The notes below the pieces were generated by a model that ran no database searches, had not been told where the DNA came from, and was given only the letters and a program-made list of their open reading frames with translations. The position numbers and the translations under genes were made by a program. Shown piece by piece: positions 22,978-33,589 of a stretch of DNA of 64,000 bases. The first letter of the stretch is position 1; every line of letters begins with the position of its first letter. Origin of the DNA: Bidens hawaiensis (Eukaryota; Streptophyta; Magnoliopsida; Asterales; Asteraceae); contig JAIQDT010001104.1 in the NCBI GenBank assembly GCA_021521415.1, positions 682,001 through 746,000 of the forward strand, written 5' to 3'.

Positions 22978-24323
22978 ATGGCTGGAAATTGGTTCCCAAA
23001 CCTTGATTCAGATTATCTTGACGACGATTCATTGAACACGTTTATGGTTTTCTCATCGCACCAACCGATGTTTTATTCGAACCCCGCAAGAATCATCCGG
23101 CTTTCAACCATCCAACACACAACTGTCTCCTAACTTTGTTGTTCCGGAGACACAAGAATCACAAGGTGAAGCTACGGGACCAAAAAGACGCGTCCACCGG
23201 AAAAAACCAGTTGCAACGGACGGGTCGGAATCGGCTTCGACTCCGAGGACGAAACGGAAAACCATCCAACAAGAATCATCCGGCTTTCAACCATCCAACA
23301 CACAACTGTCTCCTAACTTTGTTGTTCCGGAGAAACAAGAATCACAAGGTGAAGCTACGGGACCAAAAAGACGCGTCCACCGGAAAAAACCAGTTGCAAC
23401 GGACGGGTCGGAATCTGCTTCGACTCCGAGGACGAAACGGAAAACCACTCCGTGGTCATCGGATGAGAAGGAAGCCTTGTGTCGGGCTTGGATAGTCATT
23501 TCTGAGGATCGGCGTTGCGGTAATTGTTTTAACGTTATTAAAAAAGATTTTTAATAAAAAAGTTAAATGGAAATCTAATTTATTTATTCATTTTGCAGCC
23601 GACTACCAACAGAGAAAGATTTTTTGGATAAAGGTTAGGGAGACGTTCCACATGCTCATTGGGAATACAGAGCGAAACGCCGATATGATTTCGGGTCGGT
23701 GGTCCGAAATCAGAAAATTTGTCGGCTTGTTTACTAATCTTTTCAACAGGAACAGCGGTCGTATGAGACCAAGTGGCAGTGATGATTTGGCGGTTTACAA
23801 TTTCACGGTCGAAGAGTGGAAGCAGGAGTGTTTGCGGAGGTATGGGATGGTGAAGACGTGTGACGATTTAAAGTTGTGGGACAGGTTGAAAAAGTGTTCC
23901 AAGTGGGTTGAGCTGGTGGCGCCGGACTTTGATGCGGAAGTAGGGCCGAAACGGACTAAAACTAGTTCGTCTGGAGCGTATAGCACTTCAACCGGGTCGG
24001 ATTGCCGCGTTAGATTCGACCTAAACATTGCGGAGGAGGAAACGTCTTCACCACCGAGGAGGCGGCCATTGGGAAGGGACGCCAAGGGGAAAAAACCGGC
24101 TGAGGGGGAAGCCGTAAATATCGCCAATCTTGTTGAATCCCTCAATAAATTCAACAAAACCATGGAGGTGGTTTCTTATGACAAAAAGGAAAAAACTCGA
24201 ATGAGAGATTTGGACTTTCTTACTAGAGACTTCAGTAACCTAAATCCGGTCGATCAAATGCTAATGGAAAAGCAAAAAGAACGTATCCAAAAGAGGTTGA
24301 TCGAAGAAGACCAAGCCGAATAA
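22978..24323 (+). pseudogene. Harbinger ORF1 (Myb/SANT-like), copy 1, exon 1 frameshifted
   Basis: Exon 1 (22978-23519) begins MAGNWFPNLDSDY like copy 3, but an extra C near 23082-23085 shifts the frame and leads to a stop. A 183-bp in-frame-sized block is duplicated (23088-23270 and 23271-23453). The exon 1 length confirms the shift: 542 nt, where copy 3 has 340 nt, a 183-nt duplication and 18 nt of other change, leaving one extra base. The intron has the same GT donor and TTTTGCAG acceptor. Exon 2 (23599-24323) is open: SANT C-terminal half (SGRWSEIRKFVGLF), the ECLRRYG...KLWDRLKKCSKWVEL region, a basic segment, and a charged C-terminal helix. The ORF1 role in transposition is known for the superfamily; this copy cannot encode the full protein. 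Confidence 0.82.
23088..23453 (+). repeat. 183-bp tandem duplication in copy 1 exon 1
   Basis: AAGAATCATCCGGCTTTC starts at 23088 and again at 23271, and similarity continues for the whole 183-bp unit (61 codons). Copies 2 and 3 have one unit. The two units differ by few bases, so the duplication is recent. Confidence 0.9.
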
Positions 24324-24826
24324 TAAGAAGAATGTTTCTTTTTAGTACTTTAATTTTTATTTTATTTTTAGATATTAATGTGTTTTTTTATTAATGTGTG
24401 TTTTTTTTAATAATTTTGTGTTTTTTTAATAATACGTTGTTTGAATATATATTTACAAAAAAAAAAAAATTTCGCTAGAGCCCCTGCTGGAGCCCATCCA
24501 CACCAGGGGCCAGGGGCTCCAACACCCCCCTTATCTAGTTTCTCTCTCTGCCACACGTCATAATATTATTGGTTATTGGCTCTGCTGGAGCCCCCACTAA
24601 AGCCCCCACACCCCTTAGTCTAACCCATAAGTGAACGCAACCGACATAAACTGAAATCACTGACATATAATACGACTTGTCGCCTTGTAGTACATGTCCA
24701 TACTATCCGGGTAGGTATCGGTAGTGTACATTATTTGTAACAGTAGTACAGCAATATCTGCTCTCTTTATCCCGGTCTTGAAGTTGTCATTTGTCAAATC
24801 GTTAATATTCTATATTTTCGTACTAA

Positions 24827-26600
24827 GGCTGAGGGGTGTGGGGCGCTAACCTGGGCGCGAGAGCCCCTCCGTTCGCGCCCCCATGCGCTAACCCCACACC
24901 ACCGGGGCGCGAACCGGGCCGCGAGCGCGAGCCCCCAGGCAGGCGTGAGTGTGGTCGCGGGAGAAGAGAGAGAAAAAAGTGTGGGGTATACCAAAAAGAG
25001 CCGTTGAGCTCGGATAAAATAAAAAAAAAACATTAAAAACCCCTATATAATACCCCAAAATCAACCCATTTCAACCATATCAAAACACAACTTCAAACTC
25101 CAAACTCCTATATAATACCCCAAACTCCTATATAATACCCCAAAATGTCTGGAAATTGGTACCAAACCTAGATTCAGATTATATTGACGACGATTTATGG
25201 TCGTCACCAGACCAACCGATGTTTTATTCGGGGCCGCAAGAATCATCCGGCTTTCAACCATCCAACATACAACCGTCTCCTAACTTTGTTGTTCCAGAGA
25301 CACAAGAATCACAAGGTGATGCTACGGGACCAAGAAGACGCGTCCACCGGAAAAAACAACTTGCAACGGACGGGCCGGGACCGGCTTCGACTCCGAGGAC
25401 GAAACGGAAAACCACTCCGTGGTCATCGGATGAGAAGGAAGCCTTGTGTCGGGCTTGGATAGTCATTTCTGAGGATCGGCGTTGCGGTAATTGTTTTAAC
25501 GTTTTTAAAAATGATTTTTAATAAAAAAGTTAAATAAAAAAGTTAACTGGAAATCTAATTTAATTATTCATTTTGCAGCCGACTACCAAAAAAGCAAGAT
25601 TTTTTGGACAAATGTTAGGGAGACGTTCTATACGCTCGTTGGGAGTACAGAGCGAAACGCCGATATGATTTCGGGTCGGTGGTCCGAAATCAGAAAATTT
25701 GTCGGCTTGTTTACTAATCTTTTCAACAGGAACGGCGGTCGTATGAGACCAAGTGGCAGTGATGATTTGGCGGTTTACAATTTCACGGTCGAAGAGTGGA
25801 GGCAGGAGTGTTTGCGGAGGTATGGAATGGTGAAGACGTGGGACGATTTAAAGTTGTGGGAGATGTTGAAAAGGTGTTCCAAGTGGGTTGAGCTGGTGGC
25901 GCCGGACCTTGATGCGGAAGTAGGGCCGAAACGGACTAAAACTAGTTCGTCTGGAGCGTATAGCACTTCCGCCGGGTCGATTGCCGCGTTGGATTCGACC
26001 TAAACATTGCGGGGGAGGAAACGTCTTCACCGCCGAGGAGGCGGCCATTGGGAAGGGACGCCAAGGGGAAAAAACCGGCTGAGGGGGGAGCCGTAAACAT
26101 CGCCGATCTTGTTGAATCCCTCAATAAATTCAACAAAACCATGGAGGTGGTCTCTAATGACAAAAAGGAAAAAAGTCGAATGAGAGATTTGGACTTCCTT
26201 ACAAGAGACTTCAGTAACCTAAATCCGGTCGATCAAATGTTGATGGAAAAGCAAAAGGAACGTATCCGAAAGAAGTTGATCGAAGAAGACCAAGCCGAAG
26301 AATAAGAATAATGTTTTTTTTTAGTACTTTAATTTTTATTTTATTTTTAGATATTAATGTGTTTTTTTAATTAATGTGTGTTTTTTTAATAATTTCTGAG
26401 TTTTTTTAATAATACATTGTTTGAATATATTTATAAAAAAATAAAAAAAAATTCGCTGGAGCCCCTGCTAGAGCCCCTCCACACCAGGGCCAGGGGCTCC
26501 AACACCCTCCTTATCCAGTTTCTCTCTCTGCCACACGTCATAATATTATTGGCTGGAGCCCTCACTGAAGCCCCCATTAGAGCCCCCACACCCTTTAGCC
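24827..26600 (+). mobile_element. Harbinger ORF1-only element, family H1, copy 2
   Basis: 1774 bp with ends GGCTGAGGGGTGTGGGGC and, in reverse complement, GGCTAAAGGGTGTGGGGG, flanked by TAA (24824-24826, 26601-26603). It lies only about 200 bp from copy 1, in the same orientation. The leader has a 22-bp direct repeat of CAAACTCCTATATAATACCC (25100-25143). Confidence 0.88.
25145..26305 (+). pseudogene. Harbinger ORF1 (Myb/SANT-like), copy 2, two frameshifts
   Basis: The ATG at 25145 starts MSGNWY, but one C is missing in the following run, so the frame hits TAG three codons later. The rest of exon 1 (to 25486) is open in the shifted frame, with TTPWSSDEKEALCRAWIV. The intron and TTTTGCAG acceptor are conserved. 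Exon 2 (25579-26305) is open until a missing G near 25978 shifts the frame; the C-terminal part (26048-26305) is again open. The two single-base deletions account for the exon lengths modulo three compared with copy 3. Otherwise the sequence is very close to copies 1 and 3. Confidence 0.82.
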
Positions 26601-26603
26601 TAA

Positions 26604-27151
26604 ATGATAGAAAAACTCTTGTAAATTTAGAAGGGGCCACTTTTAGTCGATTTCAAATTGTAGGAATTTGATTGGAATGTAGATGACAATCTAAATATAT
26701 GAGTGGGACCCACAAGAAGTATGTAAGAATATGTTTGACTGCACGAAGAACGAGGTTGACCATCATCGTCGCCATCATTAGAGTTATTGAATGGGGCCCA
26801 CCTTCATTTGGTCCTTCTTGTGTCCCGGTTTAATCGCTTCTTGTCAAAAAGCAACTCCATTTCTCACACGATAAACACCTTAGTTGGATTATATATTTAT
26901 TTATAAAGTAACAATTACAATAAGGTTCCAATGTAAATTATTAAGAACAAACATTAAAACATCAATATTGTAGTTTTGTAGTTAAATTATATTTAAACGA
27001 TTAAATCTATCCTCTTTAACTTATTAATTATAATTAGCCTTCTTTTCTTAAAAGACCAAATGGATAAAAAACTAATAATAAAAAAAGTCGTGTAGTTTAG
27101 TAGTTCTCTTCTTCATCAATATCTTTTAATAATTTATATCTCTATTATTAT
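26604..27151. other. Intergenic, no gene recognised
   Basis: AT-rich spacer between Harbinger copy 2 and a Stowaway MITE. No coding frame or repeat boundary seen. Confidence 0.5.
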
Positions 27152-27153
27152 TA

Positions 27154-27396
27154 TTCTCTTCGTTCCATTTTAAATATCCATTTTTTCATTTTTGATTGTT
27201 TCAATTTAAATGTTATTTCTATACATATAAATTCAATTTTCATTTGTTCCCTCACTATTACATATACGAAGGAAGAAAATGGTTTTTAGCCATAAAGGAC
27301 ATTATTCCCATTTTATAGCTCATAAAATAAAATAATCAAACTTTTTTTAATTTATGTGTTTTGGATCACATGACATTTAAAATGGGACGGAGAGAG
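27154..27396. mobile_element. Stowaway-like (Tc1/mariner) MITE, copy a
   Basis: 243 bp between TA dinucleotides (27152-27153, 27397-27398). The left end TTCTCTTCGTTCCATTTTAA and the right end in reverse complement CTCTCTCCGTCCCATTTTAA are variants of the plant Stowaway terminus CTCCCTCCGTCCC. Confidence 0.8.
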
Positions 27397-27398
27397 TA

Positions 27399-30168
27399 CA
27401 TATAAAGGTGAGTTCTTATAGTCTTAACAGAAAACACTAAATACTTTTTTGGAGATGAATAATGAACTTTCTAGCAATTGTCAATGAAACAATATATCCA
27501 TGAGTTGGAAGACGCAAATGAGAGAACGGTTAATAATAATGATTCAATAATTGAAACTTTCTTCATATCTAAAGTTAAATTTTAAAAATTAAAAGCATCT
27601 AGTAAAACAATCAAAATTAATCTATCATACATATATATTGAGATCGATGACAGCATTTCAATAGTTTAATTCATTTGTAACTCAAGCCGTAATTTAAAGT
27701 ATGCTTAAGATATAATCTCCTATTTCTTTCCATTCCCTTGTTTTGAAATGATTGTGTGCACACATATGGCGCATATTAAAAAAAAAAGAGATCAAAATTG
27801 AAAAATATGCAAAAAAAACAATAAAAAGACGTATTTCGTTGATCAATTCAGATCATCGATTTTTATATTAAATGAGAAATAGACATGGTGGTTGAATTTG
27901 ATGTTGTTCAACCAAAATTTTAAACTTAACTAACTTTCGTTATACAACAAAGATGAGATTTATATTTGAATAAAATATTACTACATTTTTCTTTTATTTC
28001 TAAAGCAACTTATTCTGAAAGAGTTGATACATCATACATGATTACATGGTGCCCACAACGTTGCGTTTAATCTACGTGCATGCGTGATAAAATTTTGCAT
28101 GCTAATTACAAACGCGTTTCCCCTAGTTGCCTTATCGTACATATCGTTTCATGATGCCTTTCAACACATTTTAGGATATTTTTATCTTTTTTTAATTGTT
28201 TTTAGATTAATTGGCTCCTATACGCACAAATTAATATACGTGAGTAGTAAGTACTATCTGTAAAAGATTTGGTGTAATTATATGTATTGATGAAACATGG
28301 TATTTACATATGAATAAATTTGTTACTAATTATATGGATTTAGTTTTAAAAGTACGTAATAATCATAGAAGATCCCGTCTACTATATTACGCAAGCCCAG
28401 TCTAAGGAAAGGGTGAGGAGGACGACAGACCCAGACCCAGACCCATTCTCTCAAGAGGTCCATAGTTATTAAAAAATAAAATTTATATTTTATATACAAT
28501 TTTTATTAACACAAAAGCCTACAAAATAACTCTTTTATTGAATGGAAAGTTTTCAAGATTTTGGAAACAAAGGTTATGTTTAATTCCCAAAATTAACGTT
28601 CTTTTTTTATAGAAAAAAAAACTTTAATTTGTGTTTATATGAATCATTTTAGCAACATGTTTATTATTATTTGTTTGTTTTGGTCTTTTGAAAAACATTT
28701 TTATTTGTAAAATTGTCAAATTATCTATTACATAATTGAGAACGCGACTTTAGTGGCCTCTTTTTTAACTCGTCTCAGGGCCCAAAATTTTAAGGGGTTC
28801 TCGAAGACGGCCCTGAGTTTAAGAATAACATATCTATTATATGTGTGTGCACGGGTGGGGAGAAAAAAGGATAAAAGATTATTGTTTTTTTCAACTCTGG
28901 ATAATTTTAAATTAATAGTTAAATAAAAACTCATTCAATTTATATCTATATATAACCTACATTTCTACATTTTTATGTATATATTCTACATATATATATA
29001 TATATAACATTTGCAATGTGCACCCGCTCAAAAGCCGTAGGGACGCGAATGGATATAATCTCTAGAAACTAATATTATCTAAGTTCTATTGTTTTCTGGT
29101 AATAAACTTGGTTTCATGAAGCGTGTCTAGCTATGCAATAAAGTTGCGAAGCATATATATTCTTCGGTTGACAAGTATACAAACAGTGATCACCAAGTAA
29201 ATTAATATTGTATTAAAAATTTATTCGCAATTCAATTTTGGCTCCATTTTTTTTTCTTTTTATATATTTTAGTCGAATTTAAAAGCTAGAGTTATACACT
29301 TACACTTAGAAGAAAAGAGGAAAAAAGAATAAGACTAAGAAGAATAACATTTATGAGCGATCATTTTCAAAGTAAACTTAAGGGGAGTTTTGATCAAAAT
29401 CGTAAACTTTTGATAGGAGAAGGGGATGGGGTAGGGGTGTCGATCAGCATTTGATTTAAAGCACAAGGAAACAAGTGTGTGGTACAAGATTCTTATATTA
29501 GGGTTTTGTTTCTTTTTGACACAAAAAAAGATGGTTCAAACCCTAGCTAATGAAGGAGTGTTGTTCTCTTTCTTTTTCAGGATAGGCACCGATCACCTTG
29601 GAAGCCTAGCGTGATATTCGGTCAAAAGGAACGTACTTAAAGACTATTGAAATTGTGTATAATCACTGTATATCAGTTGGTAAAAGTGAAGATATGTACG
29701 TATAATTTGTCAAATATGATTTTAATAATCAAAATGTGATTCATTCACAAACAATAATAAAAATAAGCTAAGCAACAAAACCCGTCGTGTTGCGGGCAAA
29801 GCAACGACTCGAATTTTATCACTATCAATTTGGTTCGTTAGGTCACCACATGCTGCCCGAAAAATAAATTAGTAGCGCCCATAATAATAATATTGACAAC
29901 TTATTATATATAAAAAATATCTTGATGGTGTGGCATTCAGTAATTCATCACAAAATTTAAGAGAGATAACGACGACATTTGTCGCCGTTAATAGTGATAG
30001 CGTCAACAAATCACCGTTAATATGCCTTGCCGTAGAGTTTGCTGGAAAGTTTGTTGGAGACAATTATTTAGATTTCTTATGCAACAAACACGATTAACAC
30101 CCACATAATGGTGTTTGGGGCGTTAAAGTATAACATGACCTTCTTGACGCATCTTGACGCCTCTTACT
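27399..30168. other. Intergenic, no gene recognised
   Basis: Very AT-rich. A CAGGGCC...GGCCCTGAG inverted arrangement at about 28775-28815 may be a transposon scrap. A CCCGTCGTGTTGCGGG hairpin lies at 29781-29796. The ORFs at 28728-28934 and 29869-30063 have no protein-like features. Confidence 0.45.
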
Positions 30169-30765
30169 TAGGGCTATTCATGAATCGAGCCGAACTGAAC
30201 GCATGCTTGCTCATACTTGGTTTGGTTTGAAAGTGAGCCGAACCGAGTAGAATGAATTTAAAGAAACGAGCGACATTTTGATGCTTGAACTTGGTTTGAT
30301 TCGAAACCGAGCGGCTTGGTTCGGGTTGATTTCATACAAAGTTTTCAATTTTAGATTTATAAAACTTCAAAATATCATTAATTTAAGAATTTTAACATTA
30401 AAATGTCTAAACTTCCAACTTAAAAATATCTAAAACTCAAAATTAACAACAAAACATATATAAAACGAGCGGCTAGAGTTTAAATTTAAACTTTGAAGTG
30501 AAAACAAAATAGGGAATTTAAAAAACTAAAAAAATAATATACTTATATATATATATACACATATACATAAAAATTATATATAATACTAATAAATAAAACA
30601 TAATTCGAGCAAAACGCGTCGAACCAAACCAAGCAAGGCTTTAATCGTGCTTGGCTTGATTTTAAATCGAACTGAGCCGAACGACTCACTCCCAAACCGA
30701 GTTGAAATAAAACGAGCATTTTCGAGCAATTTTCGAACGAACGGCAAGCAATTTAGACAGTCATA
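30169..30765. mobile_element. hAT-type MITE with GAGCCGAA degenerate core
   Basis: 597 bp. The left end is TAGGGCTATTCATG; the right end is degraded (reverse complement TATGACTGTCT). The flanks CTCTTACT (30161-30168) and CTCTTACC (30766-30773) match at 7 of 8. The outer thirds consist of GAGCCGAAC/GTTCGGCTC and ACGAGC-type repeats; the centre is AT-rich. Confidence 0.62.
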
Positions 30766-31013
30766 CTCTTACCACTCCGCTACAATAATAATAGGTTATT
30801 TAGAAATCTGAAATAACTAGACTAAAAAAAATTGAAATGCATGATTAACGAAAAATGATGAATTATCTTTCTAGTTATGATTTCCGGTTATGAGTGAAAG
30901 ATGGCATACGAAAGTTCTAGAATTATTGTTGAGTTGTCTTCCAATGATGAAAAACCAACGCCCAATTTAAGAATATAATCATTACCAAAACTCATAGATC
31001 CATGCAATTATTA

Positions 31014-31230
31014 CACTACTATAGAATTAAAGATTTGAAGCGGTGGCTATATTATGTATAAACCGGTTTGTGTATAAAACCGCTGTAAACCTACAAAACT
31101 ATATAATGCATACTAATAAAAATAATAAACCGCTTCAAACCATACATCCAAATGGTACAAACCGCTGTACATCATTCAAAACTATAAAATATATATGCTA
31201 ATAAAACTACCAACCGCTTCTAATCTAATT
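31014..31230. repeat. Left subterminal repeats of the CACTA element
   Basis: Variants of AAACCGCTTCAAAC and AAACCGCTGTA occur about every 25-40 bases on both strands. These are candidate binding sites for the element's DNA-binding protein. Confidence 0.75.
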
Positions 31231-31681
31231 CCTCAAATCCATTCACTCAAATTTCAAACTATTTGTGTCCACTCAAATACAAATTGCTTCTTCTTTACCT
31301 TTATTGTTATTTATTTATTTATTAATTTTTAACACATTATTTCTTTGTCTTAATAAATAAAAATAGTATTTTTATTCATTTTTTTATAAAAAAAAACATA
31401 GAAAAGGTATGTGTGTATACGTACGCGACATCTGATACAATAATCCGTTGTCGTACATTACGCCGCGACATCTGATAGAGACCGATTCGAGATGGTTAAT
31501 CTCTTGATATATTCGTAGAGTGGGTTAGCCTCTAAGAACAAGAGAGAAGAAGAGAACCGAACTTGAGACAATTTTCTAATTATTTATCTTCTTGAAACGA
31601 TTACAATTTATAGGAAAATAAAACACATAAAATAGAAAAAGATAAACGATAAGAAAAATAATCATCTCATGTTATCATCTT

Positions 31682-31932
31682 TAGGGATGAGCAAAATCGG
31701 GACCGGTACCGATTGGTACCGGTACCGATTTGGTACAGTCGGTACCGAATCGGTACCAAAGTTTTAAGTTTCGGGATCGGTACGGTACCGGTATTTCCCG
31801 ATTTTTTAACTCCGGTACCGGTATAATCCCGGTACCGTCCCGGAACCGTTCGGTACCGGGACCGGTACCAAGAATTAGGAATTTTCGGGATCGGGACCGG
31901 TCGGTACCGGTCCGGTACCATGCTCATCCCTA
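31682..31932. mobile_element. hAT-type MITE with GGTACC degenerate core
   Basis: 251 bp with perfect 12-bp inverted ends TAGGGATGAGCA/TGCTCATCCCTA and a perfect 8-bp target duplication ATCATCTT (31674-31681, 31933-31940). The ends resemble Ac/Ds ends (TAGGGATGAAA). The interior is built almost entirely from GGTACCG, CCGGTACC and GGGATCGG variants. The ORFs in it are by-products of the repeat. It is nested in the CACTA element. Confidence 0.92.
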
Positions 31933-32103
31933 ATCATCTTATACAACTTGCACATTTTGATGTCCTAAAACGCGACGTTATATATTGCTCCATACATAAT
32001 CAAACAAAGGGTATGACGTTAAAGGTTATATATTCTACACCAAATATCAATATGCAAAAAGTACAATGCAGAATAGTCAAGTCATGGTTATAGCATTAAT
32101 GCA

Positions 32104-32890
32104 ATGATGGTTGGTTAATTTGTATATACTTTAGTTCGTTTATTTTATAGTTTTAACTATTTATTGTAGGAACTTTGATACTTCATACGTGTCTATTGTA
32201 TTTCAGGTCACATACGTTAAAACAACTAATTTGGACCTATTGAGGCACGGGATGAAGACCCGGATGTCCAGCACACGAAACGAATAAAAGATTAACTTAT
32301 TGCTGATGACGAAGGCCCATCGCGTATCGCGATGGGTTACGAAGACGGGAAAGTTAGCGTTTTAATATTTTACATCTTATGTCGACCCTATCATTCACCA
32401 ACTAATATCAGTCAGTTCCCAGAGCTACAAGAGGGTGATTCCATCATTCCAGATCATACCGAGACCATATTCATGTTCCATATCATCATAACTGAAGATT
32501 CCATGATGTCGAGGCTCGGCTAATCTCTCTGATTCATTCCCGGGATGTAAAGTTTGTATTTTATTCAGTTTTTAATGTAACTAAGAACATGCAATTTGTA
32601 ATTATCGTTGATTGATGTATGAGTATTGATATTTAATATTGCTGTGCATTCAATCGGTTTAGGTTTACGTTGATCAGAATGATTAGTTTGCTAGTTGTTA
32701 TAGTAATTGCTCATAGGGTTGATTTGACTAGATTGAATACAACAAAGCATACAATTGCCCTTAGTTGAGTCACACTGGCAGGGACTGTTTGATAACTAGT
32801 GTCGTGTGTTAGCGATTGTTGGTGTCTAAGATTTAACTCATTGATCAGTCTTTAGCAAGTCTTTGGTAATTAATCGGTTAGGGTTTCCTT
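32104..32890 (+). repeat. Athila-type LTR fragment (second copy of the LTR at 5385-6629)
   Basis: The reverse complement of about 5600-6515 matches this stretch along its length: GGTTGGTTAATTTGTATATAC at the start, one CATCGCG hairpin (32316-32336), ATTCCCGGGATGTAAAG in the middle, and CGGTTTAGGTTTACGTTGATC near the end. Two of the three hairpins are missing. It diverges after about 32885 and lacks both LTR ends and any primer site. It lies inside the CACTA element. Confidence 0.8.
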
Positions 32891-33084
32891 TTTAGGTCAC
32901 ACATGGAGAATGATCATGGATCTACTAGGTTGTCTAAGGGTGTCATATATTAAGATATCAGTTCCATCATATTTTCAATAGCCGAGAGATATCTAAGATT
33001 CATAGATAGAATTCTTTCATGGGTAGTAGATTTCTCCACATTTGAGTATACATAGTTAGATATCTTACATATTAAGATCTCGGA

Positions 33085-33410
33085 TCGGACGACAGATTAT
33101 TTGGATTTGAAAATTTTAGAACCTTATCAAAAATCCGAGCTGATTAGAACTAGAGACGCTCCTATCCGATCTGTAGTGAATTCGGATCGGATTCGGATAA
33201 TCCGAAAAAATCCAAATAACCCAAAATAAACCGAATAACAAACATACAAACAAAAGTCTATCCGATCCGTATTGAATACGAATCAGAATCGGATATATAC
33301 ATGTTATTTAATTGGACATTTGAATAATCCGAACTATCCTAAACGTTTTGAAATCCATATCCGAATTAGTTATTCGGATATTCGGATTGATCCGATTCAA
33401 ATAAAAGTAA
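33085..33410. repeat. TCCGGAT/ATCCGAAT degenerate repeat block
   Basis: Dense variants of TCCGAAT, CGGATCGG and GGATTCGGAT on both strands, like the cores of the hAT MITEs nearby. No TIR or TSD was found, so its origin is open. Confidence 0.6.
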
Positions 33411-33589
33411 TAAAATGATAGATTAACGATCCAAAACTGTTTATTTCGGTGAACAAATGATTAATTGGATATGCATTGAAGATTTCGAGATCTCGTGATG
33501 TGATTTCATGAATCTATTTCATAAGTATAAGTATTCTTGTACCATATACGTTAAAACGATACCCACTTAATATAATATATTATATAATT

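Larger units (their letters stand above)
22681..24620 (+). mobile_element. Harbinger ORF1-only element, family H1, copy 1
   Basis: 1940 bp flanked by TAA (22678-22680, 24621-24623). The left end is GACTGAGGGGTGTGGGGC; the right end in reverse complement is GACTAAGGGGTGTGGGGG. The subterminal DNA is rich in GGGGCGC and GAGCCCC blocks. It carries the two-exon ORF1 gene but no transposase. Copies 2 (24827) and 3 (41941) share ends and gene. Confidence 0.88.

Noticed and set aside
23136..23495. 119-residue ORF with an internal repeat in H1 copy 1
   Set aside because: It is a shadow frame of the duplicated exon 1; the repeat reflects the 183-bp duplication.
28770..28820. CAGGGCCC...GGCCCTGAG as a MITE
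   Set aside because: The inverted pair spans less than 60 bp and no TSD was found.
31667..31933. Two overlapping ORFs, one on each strand, rich in Arg, Tyr and Pro
   Set aside because: GGTACC is palindromic, so both strands are open; these are not genes.
33060..33420. Calling the TCCGGAT block an eighth hAT MITE
   Set aside because: The composition fits, but neither TIR nor TSD could be found.
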